Positions 49,090 to 59,617 of a DNA stretch of 64,000 nt are shown here, piece by piece. The DNA lies in the NCBI GenBank assembly GCA_951804985.1, contig OX638133.1:9568501-9632500 (forward strand), read 5' to 3'. The DNA comes from Dryomyza anilis. Lineage: Eukaryota > Arthropoda > Insecta > Diptera > Dryomyzidae. The notes under the pieces are model-generated. The model was not told the origin of the DNA and made no database searches. It saw nothing but the letters and a program-made list of their open reading frames with translations. The position numbers were made by a program, and so were the translations under genes. Every line of letters starts with the position of its first letter. The stretch's first letter is position 1.

Positions 49090-50480
49090 ATTTTTTTTTT
49101 AGTAACAATTTAAAATTTTAATAAGAACATTTTACTATAAATTTTAATTTGACTATAAAAATGTATATTTGGTATAAAATTGCATTTTTAATATAAAAAT
49201 TGAATTTTTGCTATAAAATTAAATACTATAAAATTGCAAAAAAAAATGCATTTTAAATTAAATTTGTACTTAAAATTTGAATTTTTACTAAAAAATTGAA
49301 TGTTTACCATAAAATTGAATTTTTACTATAAAATTGAATTTTTACTATAAAATTGAATTTATACCATAAAATTGAATTTTTACTATAAAATTGCATTTTC
49401 ACTATAAAATTGAATTTTTACTATAAAATTGAATTTTTACTATAAAATTGAATTTTTGCCATAATTGAATTTTTTCTATAAAATTGAATTTTTACTATAA
49501 AATAGAATTTTTACTATCAAATTGCATTTTCACTATAAAATTGAATTTTTACTATAAAATTGAATTTTTACTATAAAATTGAATTTTTACTATAAAATTG
49601 AATTTTTACTATAAAATTGAATTTTTACTATAAAATTGAATTTTTACTATAAATTTGAAATTTTACTGAAAAATTGAACTCTTACTATAAAATAGAATGT
49701 TTACCATAGAATTGAATTTTTACTATAAAATTGTATTTTTACAATAAAATTGCATTTTCACTAATTGAATTTGTACTATAAAATTGAATTTTTACTATAA
49801 AATTGAATTTTTACTATAAAATTGAATTTTTACTATAAAATTGCATTTTTACTATAAAAATTGAATTTGTACTTTAAAATTGAATTTTTACTATAAAAAT
49901 GAATTTTTACTATAAAATTGAATTTTTACTATAAAATTGAATTTTTACTATAAAATTGAATTTTTACTATAAAATTGAATTTTTACTATAAAATTGCATT
50001 TTTAATATAAAATTGAATTTGTACTATAAAATTGAATTTTTACTATAAAATTGAATTTTTACTATAAAATTGAATTTTTACTATAAATTTGCATTTTTAC
50101 TATAAAATTAAATTTTTACTATAAAATTAAATTTTTACTATAAAATTGAATTTTTACTATAAAATTGAATTTTTACTATAAAATTGAATTTTTACTATAA
50201 AATTGAATTTTTACTATAAAATTGAATTTTTACTATAAAATTGAATTTTTACTATAAAATTGAATTTTTACTATAAATTTGAAATTTAATTACTATGAAA
50301 TTGAATTTTACTATAAAATTAAATTTTCACTATAAAATTTAAAAAAAGATTCTTTACCATAAATTTTAATTTTTATAATAAAAATTAATTATTACTATAA
50401 AATTGATTTTATCATTATAGAATTGAATATTTGCTATTAAATTGATTTAAAATTATTTAAGATACAATTTTTCCTATAAA
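49090..50480. repeat. 19-bp satellite, ACTATAAAATTGAATTTTT units, array 1
   Basis: Roughly seventy head-to-tail copies of the 19-bp unit ACTATAAAATTGAATTTTT occupy this stretch, with drift (GCATTTT, GAATTTG, CCATAAAATTG) towards both edges and long near-perfect runs at about 49520-49640, 49900-50000 and 50140-50270. It lies ~270 bp upstream of acyl-CoA synthetase copy 1. The same satellite lies upstream of copy 2 (57530-58265). Confidence 0.95.
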
Positions 50481-51869
50481 ATTGAAATTTTATTTTAATA
50501 TCAAACCACACACCAAACAAGCAAGGATCCAATATAACCGGCATCTACGATCGTCACCTCGATCTCAGCTTAAAAACTTCAAACAACAAGAACGGTTTCA
50601 ACTAAAATAATCTAAAAAACAAAAAGAACTAAAGAATTCAAAGAACTAAAAGAACTTAAATAATTAAAAGAACTAAAAAAACTGAAAGAAAAAAAATAAC
50701 TAAAAGAACTAAAAAAACTGAAAGAATCCTAAGAATTACTGTATTAAACGATAATGGAATTTTAATTTATATTAGTACAGTATCTCTGAAAGTGTCACGA
50801 AACTATTTAAATTTGGTCAAGATCGTTTCTATGGTTTGCAGAGATACAAAATGTACGCCATCTGGTGGTCTTACACTGTATTAATCGAGTCCTACAGAAC
50901 GTCATGAAAAATTATTTTATCCAGATTAGATCAGTTGTTGTTGCATAGATTTAGAAAATTTTGACTTTGCCTCCTGTTGTGCTATCTACTTTATAGTTTA
51001 AATGAATGAATATTAAATAAAAAAAATAAAATTATATTAAATATAGCACAAATTCATTCAGTAGTTGCAGAGTAATCAAAATTAACGGTTTGAAAATCAG
51101 AACAATATTTTAATCTGTACAACATTTTATTTAGATCAGATCTGTGGTTCAGAGATACGGATTTTGGGGCCTATACGCCATGTACCGATTAAATTTAAGC
51201 TTTATAGTTTAGATATATCGGTATTTTGGACGGAGTCACTACTTCAAATTTGGTTCAAATCGATTTAGAGGTTACATAGGCGTAAAAATTATCATCCTCT
51301 GGCGTTAAAATTGGGTACTATATTTAAGCATTTTAACAAAGAATATATACACAAGTATACAAGCATTTACTTACCCTGGCGGTGATCCAATTATTAAATG
51401 AATTGGTATTCAACATAGAGTCACTATATATAAAATGTGGTCCAAATTGGTTCAGATGTTAGAGAATTGTAAATTCTAGATCGGACCGGTGGTTACAGAG
51501 ATATAGAAAACCAATATTTACGTCATTTATGAGTGGAATTTTGAATTGAAATCTAGCCTATCATTCCTTCAAAAAATCGCATCGACACCCAGAATAAAAT
51601 ACTATATAAATAATAGTTTTTTACTATTAAAAATAGTCACTAGGATAAAGTATTATTTTATTCCATTAAATACTAGAAAATACCATAACATTGCCTTTGA
51701 GTTTATATGAAAAGATATATATTTTTTCTATACTATTAAATCAATAATTGTCCTATTGAAAAATTTTAATGGGATTTGAGGACATTTTTTCTGTGTGTAC
51801 CGTTTAGACGGAGAAGTGGAACAAACCAACAAACAAAGAGATTTATTATATTAGTATGTACATTGGCAC
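50481..51869. other. Intergenic stretch with AAAGAACTAAA repeats
   Basis: At 50600-50740 short AAAGAACTAAAAGAAC-type units recur. Beyond that are diverged GAGATACA-containing phrases (CAGAGATACAAAATG, CAGAGATACGGATTTTG, CAGAGATATAGAAAACC) spaced by a few hundred bases, possibly remnants of an old repeat. At about 51590-51800 a probable small element ends ATTTTTTCTGTGTG. No gene is supported. Confidence 0.4.
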
Positions 51870-52310
51870 TAGGGATGTCAATCCCGGACTATTTTTCAAT
51901 CCCGAAATTTCGGGACTGAAAAATTTGAATCCCGGTATTAGTCGCGGAATTTAAAAAAATAATAGCATATGCATAAAATAACCATATCTATGTTTGAATA
52001 ATAAACAATTATAATGCTTAAGGCTCAAACAAAACTCATATATTCAAATGCATCTGTTTTCAGGTTGAGTAGCATGTAATTCATTATTATTGACGTCAGT
52101 GTTTTAAGATTTTAGTCCATTAAATGTTAGATTTACTTTTTCACGAAATGTGTATAAAAACATTGAAAGACTTTTGAATAAACTATTAAAAAATTGATCT
52201 ACTAGCGTTTTTTGTAATCCCGAAAATACCGCGATTTAACGATGATCCCGGGATGAGTTTTTCGGGACTGATTTGACTCAACTCCCGGGATCCCGGGATT
52301 GACATTCCTA
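51870..52310. repeat. hAT-type MITE with TAGGGATGTCAATCCC ends
   Basis: The left end TAGGGATGTCAATCCCGG and the right end CCGGGATTGACATTCCTA are inverted. The flanks carry an 8-bp target duplication with one mismatch (ATTGGCAC at 51862-51869, ATTGACAC at 52311-52318), as expected for hAT elements. The arms are rich in CCCGAAAT/ATTTCGGG palindromes. No transposase is present. Confidence 0.8.
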
Positions 52311-53240
52311 ATTGACACATATATAATTTGGTGGTGCAATAGCAATTCTAATTAAAGACCCTTTCCACCAATACCTATACTCAGACAAAAATTTCATAAA
52401 ATTCCATTAATACTTGTCAATAGAACAATTATAGATTTAATAGTATACAAAAAATAATTATTTTAATACAAACTCAAAAATAATTTCATAGTATTTTGCA
52501 GAATTTAATGGGATTTGCCAAATTTCAATAGTAAAAACGATTTATGGTATCTTTCTTCTGAGTTTAGAATAGAAAAATATAGAATTGTTGAAAAATTGTT
52601 TTCCAAAAAACCTTTAACGTTACTTTTCTTTTAATTTTAAGACTAATTTTAATATTATAATGAATGAAAGTGGAAATGCCAACAATTTATACTTTGATTC
52701 AGGAATTTATGTGAGATAAAACGTTCCCAACAACGGGACGTTCTTAAATCAAGAATAGGGATATTTATGATTATTGAATTAAATTGTAAAATTATTAAAT
52801 TAAGCATGATAATACTTAAAGTAACAATTTCAAATACTCATTTTAAGATTAATCGTTTTTAGGTAAAAATACACTTCGATTCATATATCTTTAATACATA
52901 TCCAAATACTATTCTTAGTGTTGACAATTAAAAGAAAAATTGCGTATATAGTTTTATTGGAAAAAAGTCCCTAAAAATTCCATATCAAATTTTCTTAAAA
53001 ACGTTACTTAAAGAAATAAACAGAGTATGCAGTTGAAATCCTCACCCAGAGAAGAATGTATGGTATGTCCATTGGATTCTGATTTTGTTTATCATTTTGT
53101 TGAGTAGTGAAATTATTAAAAAAAACTAATTGTTTATTATATTTATTAACATTCAAAATTTAATGATATATTGAATTTTTTACAATTTATTTTTAATATA
53201 TTGAAATACTGAAATTTTAAAAATCTGATATATTTTAGGC
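52311..53240. other. 3' flank of acyl-CoA synthetase copy 2
   Basis: About 52375-52560 contains a run of TATACAAAAAATAATT-like sequence and ATTCCATTAATACTTGTCAA, possibly a degraded element related to the 51590-51800 fragment. From about 52960 the sequence matches the 3' flank of copy 1 and marks the duplicated segment. No ORF is supported. Confidence 0.45.
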
Positions 53241-56200
53241 TCAAATAAACAGTTTGTTTGCCTCAATCGAGCCATTTACAACATCTTGAGCCAAACAAAA
53301 CTCCTTCATTTTCCGACGTACCACTTTGCCATTTGAGTTCCGAATAAGTTGTGGCACAAAATAGACGCCCCCATTCAGCCACTTGTGTTCCGGCGTCGGC
53401 ACCTCCTCCTTTGGCCCCTTTACATGCGCCACAATCTGCGCCGCATTCAAAGCACTACCTTCGCGACGCACCACAGCCGCAGCGGCTCTATGACCCACAA
53501 TCTCATCCCACACGCCGAATACACAAACCTCCAATACATCTGGCAACTCTGCAATGGCTGCCTCAATCGTGTGCGGCGTAAATTTGATGCCATTGTATTT
53601 CATGATATCATTGCAACGATCCAACAAATACAAATACTGCTCATCATCGAAGTAGCCCAGGTCACCGGTGTGTATCCAACCGTCGGCGTCGATAATGCGT
53701 TTGGTGGCCGTCGTATTGCCATAGTAACCACACCAATTCCCATTATTTTGCACACAAACCTCGCCCACTTGCTTTGGCCCCAGCGATTGCACAGACGTCT
53801 CGCCCTCATCTTCTTCCACGTTGACAATTTTCACACAGACATTTGGCAAAAGTTTCCCCACCGAATCCAACTTGTCAGTACCATAATTAGAAGCAATGCC
53901 GCCACATTCGCTGACTCCATAGCCGTTCAATAGTATGGCCGGCGGCGTAAGCGACGCACGTATGCGTTCCATTGATGCAACGTTGCAACTGCCGCCTGCC
54001 ATGAAGATCTTTTGGATGTGCGCCATTGCGGATTTGTTGTAGCGCGCAGACTGCGATAACTGTACCAGATGCCGCGAGGTGATCGCCAAAAATGTGACCT
54101 TGTACTTGACCAACAAATCGAGCAGATAATCAGCGTCAAACGGTTGCGTGGTGATGATGCGACGACCGCCGTATAAAACACTAAAAATTATGTTGTGCAA
54201 ACCCACTGCCCAGTCGGCGCTGCTGAAGTTGAACATGATGTCAGAACCGTGTATAAAGCTGTAGAAATTTTAAATAAATATTTAACGTTTTATTAAAAAA
54301 AGGTACAGAAAAATCCAACAAAAAAATCGAATAATAAATTTCTCAAACAAAATAGAATTATATACACTCAAAATAATTTCTGAACATTTTACGATATATT
54401 TTTTGCTAATTCTTAATTTCGTAAAATACACGAATAATTCGTAGAATTCACGAAATATTTGTTCGTGATTATTTTTTTAATTTTTTATTTTTTTCTAAAT
54501 TATTTTTTACTAACGATTCATATATATTACGAATCAATATTCGTAAAATTAACAACAAAATTACAAATATTTCGTTTGAATTACGAAACTTTCGTTATAT
54601 TATTTTCATTTACAATTTTGTTTTCGAAAGAATAAAATATTTTACGAATGAACTTTAAATTTTACGAATAAATTACTAAACTTTCGTAAAGTTTGAGGCT
54701 ATCTGTAGAATTTTACGAAACATTTGTCTGTTTTTTACGAATCATTAGTAAAAACAGAAATCAGTTGCGTCAAATAGCAACTTTGAGCTGCATTTTATTT
54801 TAATTGGTGTTTTAAAATGTTTTCTGTGTGAGTTCTGTTTGTGCTAAAAGTGCAAAAGTATCAAATCAGTGCATTACATTTCATATTTTTATGAATGATT
54901 CGTCATTTTCATCGATATTCGTGCATTTTACGAAAGATTCGTAAAATGTTTCATATGTTTCCTAAATGTACCAATACTATTGCCAAAAGTACGAATACTT
55001 TCGTAAAATGTACGAATATATTCGTAATAAGGTACACACAAAAGCTATAACTTACGAATCTTTCGTTTTATGTACGAATGGCTTTCGTAGATAAAATCTA
55101 CGAATAGTTTCGTAAAATAATCAATTCATTTCGTAATTTTATCATAATTTTACGAAAGTTCTTTTGTGTATTTTACGAAATATTTCGTGGATAAATTTCA
55201 CCAATTTTTTGTAAAATACACGAACGATTTCGAGTATTTCAAGCAGATTTTATTTTGAGTGTAGAACCCAAATCGAGTGGACCTTAAGTCTCCAAGTGGA
55301 TTACTTAACCTTATTAGACTAAATTCTAAATTGAAGCATGAGAAATTTTAAAATAAGGGAATTTTGATAGTTAGTGTGATGAGTTGGTAAAAATTATGAT
55401 AATTATAAATACCGTATAAATACTGTAAATACCCTTTGATAATGTTCCAAATAATTTGGTACACAAAATTATAATTCTTTAATACGTTGGTACGTTATTT
55501 AGAATGAAGTAATACAAATCAAAATAATATATTGTCTGAATTGGTTTATCGAAAATAAAAACTATTAGTTTATCGAAAATTATGTCATTTTCGACTACAA
55601 TCTATCTATACTAAAAATGGGCATGTGAGTGAGTTTTGACTCACGCGTGATCATGCGTGATTCACGTGAATCACGCTATAATCGGCTAACGTGTCCATCT
55701 CTAATCTATAACCAGGAAGTTATTTGTTTCGATATCGTTACGAGATCAAAGCATGATGCATGAGAATTTACACGATATCGAGATTTCTGTTTGACATATC
55801 TTTTACGAAATGAAACATAATCAATAAGGGTATTCATTTACTGCGTAGATGCGTATGTCGTAAAAATTATAAGCTTTATAGTGTAGAATACTTACGAAAT
55901 ACGCATATACGCAGGCGTTACGATGTGAAATGAATACCCTTAATATTCATAAATTTTAAATATAGAATTTTATCAGAAAACTTGCATATAAGTTTAAAAA
56001 ATAAAATTTTACCCAGTCGCCATGTCTCGGAGACTTTCGATGCCTTAAAACTTTCTCGAAGTAATTTCCATTAAAAGGTCGATCTCGTTATTTTTTGTCG
56101 AAGTTAGTTAGAGAAAGATTTGAGACAACGAAGGTCAGCCAGACATGGTAGTCGGGATCTCGAATACGATAGTTTCGTCGTTATAAAACCGTTTGGTTTG

Positions 56201-57120
56201 CAGGGTTAATACAATACATACCCAAAGTCAACTGTTAAAGATTGAGAAGACATGGTCACCGCCTTCGGCAGGCCAGTGGTACCGGAAGTACATAGAATGG
56301 CGGCAGTCTGTGTTGGTCCATATTTAAGGGGTTGTGGTCTATAAAAAAAAATACATAACCGATTATAGTTACATAAAAAAGATAGATAAGACTAATATTA
56401 ACGTTTATGTTAATTGTTAATCTTCTAAAATAAATTTAAAATTTTGAAAAATATTCTATAAATAACCAAGCAATATTAAAAATCAAAAATTGAGTATTAT
56501 CTAAATCAAATCTTAATACTTACTGATAAAAATGCTCGCTTGTCGTGGGCTTCAACAGTTCTTCAATTTTTGTCACACCCGTTACGTGATTACAGATTGT
56601 ATAGAATTCCGTTTGAAAGTCTTCAGTAGCTATTTTTAGATCTTCATATATTTTGCCATCACAAAATATGAGCTTTGGCTTTGTAATATTTAAAAGATAT
56701 TTGAAAACAGCTGCAAAGTAATCCATTTCAAATCCTATTCCGATATTTTTGAAGAATACATTCAGACTTACATTTCTCATGCATAATACCAACGGTATGA
56801 ACTGCTGTTCCATGCAGCCAACACCCAATGATAACGGGCAACAACATGGTGGTGTTGGGCGCTACCACGCCCACTACATCGTCCTGTGTTATACCCAATT
56901 TTGACAGTTGTTGCGCCACACGTATGGCATACGTTAGTGCCTCACCGTAGGTCAGGGTTACGCCTTCCGAATCGCATATCTGACAGATTTCCGTCGGCGA
57001 CTTACTACGCATCATGCTGAATGCGATGCGTCCCACAGAACAATCAGCGGCGAATACTCGTTGGGTGCTCGGACCACGCCACACCTTTGATTCGGCATCG
57101 TATGTGGTATTGGAATTCAT
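53241..57120 (-). CDS. Acyl-CoA synthetase, ANL superfamily (4-coumarate-CoA ligase/luciferase-like), copy 2
   Basis: Four coding exons, 57120-56772, 56710-56524, 56338-56222 and 54258-53241, join in phase to 1671 nt (556 aa). Exons 1-3 have the same lengths as in copy 1 (349, 187 and 117 nt), and exon 4 is one codon longer. The phosphate-binding loop reads CTSGTTGLPKAV, a serine-to-cysteine change just outside the loop relative to copy 1. YGVSECGG replaces YGISEYGG; GWIHTGDLGYFD, DRCNDIMKYNG and the catalytic lysine of NSNGKVVRRKM are kept. The reaction is ATP-dependent acyl-AMP and then acyl-CoA formation; the acid substrate is unknown. It also ends NKLFI. Intron 3 is expanded to ~1.96 kb by the TTACGAAA element and a small hAT MITE. 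No lesion is seen. The Tyr-to-Cys and Cys-to-Gly changes near the aromatic motif could alter the substrate pocket, but this is inference. Confidence 0.9.
54365..55261. repeat. TTACGAAA-rich foldback element, full-length copy, in intron 3 of synthetase copy 2
   Basis: The left end CACTCAAAATAATTTCTGAA and the right end GCAGATTTTATTTTGAGTG are inverted and flanked by TA (54363-54364 and 55262-55263). The interior is full of short palindromic phrases (TTCGTAAAAT, CGAATATATTCG, ACGAAAGTT/AACTTTCG) around a more unique middle (AAACAGAAATCAGTTGCGTC). Length 897 bp, non-coding. Other copies are at 24960-25125, 27061-27790 and 31140-31786. Confidence 0.85.
55612..55703. repeat. 92-bp hAT-type micro-MITE
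   Basis: The left end TAAAAATGGGCATGTGAG and the right end CACGTGTCCATCTCTA-like sequence (actual: TAACGTGTCCATCTCTA) are inverted. An 8-bp flanking duplication with one mismatch is present (ATCTATAC at 55604-55611, ATCTATAA at 55704-55711). The centre contains TCACGCGTGA and TCACGTGAATCACG palindromes. It lies in intron 3 of synthetase copy 2. Confidence 0.65.
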
Positions 57121-57399
57121 TTTAAAATTACGTATCTTGCGTCTGCACAGCAGTATCAATTCTTTGCAACTGATGAATATGGCTTCCTGAGCGATCACTT
57201 TTTATATGAGAAACGAAACTTATCTAATGTGTTGGTGTCATGTCAACTATGTTATGATGATCCATGTTTAGGAATTAACTTAGTCTGAGTATTAATGTGT
57301 TCATCGTGGTAGTATCAAAGATTACTGCATTTGCTGTGACTTCAGATACTCCGTTAAATAAATGCAACATTTCAGTGACTTGACAGTTTTAGTAAATTT

Positions 57400-58265
57400 T
57401 GTAAAATTTTGAATAAAAATAACATATTAAAAAAACATTGGATTTTTAGTAAACATTTTGAATGAACTTTTATTATTTTTAATGAAATTTTCAAAAATTT
57501 CGATAAATTGAATTTATTTTTTTACTTATTGAATTTTTACTGTAAAATAGAGTTTTTACATGAAATTGAATTCATAAAAAAATTCTACTATTAAATTAAT
57601 ACTTTTATTAAAATTGAATTTTTTCAATAAATTGAAATTGACAAAATAGCATTTACATTACAAATTTTAATTCTTATAATATAATATAATTCTTCCTAAA
57701 CAAATGAATCTACTAAAGATTAAAAATTTACTATGAAATTGAATTTTACTATAAAATTGATTTTTTTTTCATAAAATTTAATTTTTGCTTTAAAAATGAA
57801 TTTGACTATAAAATTTAATTTTTACTATAAAATTGCATTTCCACTAAAAAATGCATTTTCAGTAAAAAAAATTGAATTTTACTATAAAATGTAATGTTTT
57901 CTATAAAACTGATTTTGCTATAAAATTGAATTCTTACTATAAAATTGAATTTTTACTATTAAATTCAATTATTACCATAAATCTAAATTTTTTTTTACTA
58001 TAATATTGAATTTTTGTCTTTAAAATGGAATTTTTACTATAAAATTGAGTTTTAACTATAAAATTGAATTTATGCTATAAAATTGAACTTTTACTATAAA
58101 ATGAAATTTTTTTATTATAAAATTAATGCTGTTATTATAATATTAATTTTATTCTAAAAAATTAAAGTTTTACTATAAAATTGAACTTTTACTATAAAAT
58201 TGAACTTTTACTATAAAATTGAATTTTTTTCCAGAAAATAGAATTTTTACTACAAAATTGATTTT
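57400..58265. repeat. 19-bp satellite, array 2 (diverged)
   Basis: The ACTATAAAATTGAATTTTT unit of array 1 recurs from about 57530 to 58265, but with far more substitutions and indels. The cleanest run is about 57890-58225 (TTTACTATAAAATTGAACTT). It lies upstream of synthetase copy 2 in the same relation as array 1 to copy 1, so it belongs to the duplicated segment. It ends ~60 bp before the mariner insertion. Confidence 0.85.
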
Positions 58266-58322
58266 AAAACGTTTTTATTAGATTGCTTTCTTGTCTGTCT
58301 GTTCGGTACAAATTTTGTAATA

Positions 58323-59615
58323 CAGGGTTTTTCCAATGGGACGCTACAAAAGTAGAGCGACAGGGACAGCAAACGACGCCAGATTTCTTGCCGCTCTTTT
58401 ATAATTTCTCTTCAGTAAGGTTTGCCATTTCATGATGAATAGATATACGAGCCAACAACGAGTCCAAATTATTAAAATTTACTACCGAAATTCGGAGTCC
58501 GTGGCCTCAACGTTAAGTGCGCTACGTCCAATTTATGGTCGTCACAATTGTCCTAACAGATCAACAATTGAGCGTCTAGTGGAAAAATTTGAATCCACAG
58601 GCACAGTACAAAATGTTCCCGTGCCAGTGAGACAAAGAAGTGCCCGTAGTGTCGAGAATATTGCTACCGCTGAGGCTTCATTTGAAGAAAGCCCACATTT
58701 GTCTCTCACACGTTGTTCTCAAGCGTTGGGCATCTCTGTGACGTCCTTGTGGCGAATTTTGCGAAAAGATCTTGGCCTACATCCTTACGAAATCATATTG
58801 ACGCAAGAACTGAAGCCGCTTGACCACCAGAGCGTCGTATGTTCGTGAATTGGGCTAAGAACAACTTGAAAATGATTCGGATTTTCATCGAAAAATCATC
58901 TTCAGCGATGAGGCTCATTTCTGGCTTAATGGCTTCGTCAATAAATAAAATATACGTTATTGGTCAGACAGCAATCCACACGTACTCCATGAGTCATCAT
59001 TGCATCCCGAAAAAATTACGGTTTGCTACGGTTTATGGGCCGGCGGCGTCATTGGGCCGTACTTCTTCTGCGATGATCAAGACCGGCACGTTACTGTGAA
59101 TGGGAATCGCTACCGTTCAATAATAACCGAATATTTTGGCTCCAATTGGATGATATGGACTTGGAGGACATGTGGTTTCAACAGGACGGCGCCACAAGCC
59201 ACACAGCGAATGCCACAATCAATTTATTGGAAACCAAGTTTGGAGAACGTGTTATCTCACGAAATAGTCCAGTCGATTGGCCGCCTCGGTCGTGCGATTT
59301 GACGCCGTTAGACTATTTCCTGTGGGGCTACGTCAAGTCTATGGTCTATGCCAACAAGCAGCGACAATTGATGAACTTCGTACGAATATCGAACGTGAAA
59401 TTGCAGCAGTATCGGCCGATTTATGCTTGAAAATTGTCGAAAATTGGGTTCAGCGTCTGGACTTCTGCAAGCGTGCCCGTGGTGGCCATGCAAAATAAAT
59501 CGAGTTCCATACATAATGGCATCGAACCTACTTTTATAGGCATAAAGAATTTCATTGATATCCGTTTTTGTTTTATTTAAAAAAACTTTTGTAGCGATCT
59601 TATTGAAAAACCCTT
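58323..59615 (+). mobile_element. Mariner-superfamily (IS630-Tc1-mariner) transposon, decayed copy
   Basis: The left end CAGGGTTTTTCCAATGGGAC continues with GCTACAAAAGT, and the right end is the inverse, finishing GAAAAACCCTT. TA is present on both sides (58321-58322 and 59616-59617). The 1293-bp element has a single transposase gene on the plus strand, now broken (see 58432-59498). Ends and target duplication are well preserved, so it could still be moved in trans by a related transposase. Confidence 0.92.
58432..59498 (+). pseudogene. Mariner-type transposase, DD34D-like, several frameshifts and a stop
   Basis: The N-terminal part (58432 to ~58820) has the helix-turn-helix DNA-binding region typical of DUF4817-type transposases (FGRHN-like YGRHNCPNRSTIERLVEKFE, then LWRILRKDLGLHPY). 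The catalytic domain survives in pieces: IIFSDEAHFWLNGF holds the first aspartate, MWFQQDGATSHTA the second, and SCDLTPLDYFLWGYVKS the third. Reading these requires changes of frame near 58823, 58870, 59135 and 59360, and there is an in-frame TAA near 58947. The gene therefore cannot give an active transposase. The family cuts and pastes at TA sites. Confidence 0.92.
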
Positions 59616-59617
59616 TA

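Noticed and set aside
49090..50480. CRISPR-like regular array
   Set aside because: Units are directly adjacent with no spacers and the genome is eukaryotic; it is a simple satellite.
53349..53933. 194-codon open frame on the plus strand
   Set aside because: Antisense shadow of exon 4 of synthetase copy 2.
58432..59498. Intact mariner transposase
   Set aside because: The conserved blocks fall in different frames and a TAA interrupts the catalytic region, so it is a pseudogene.
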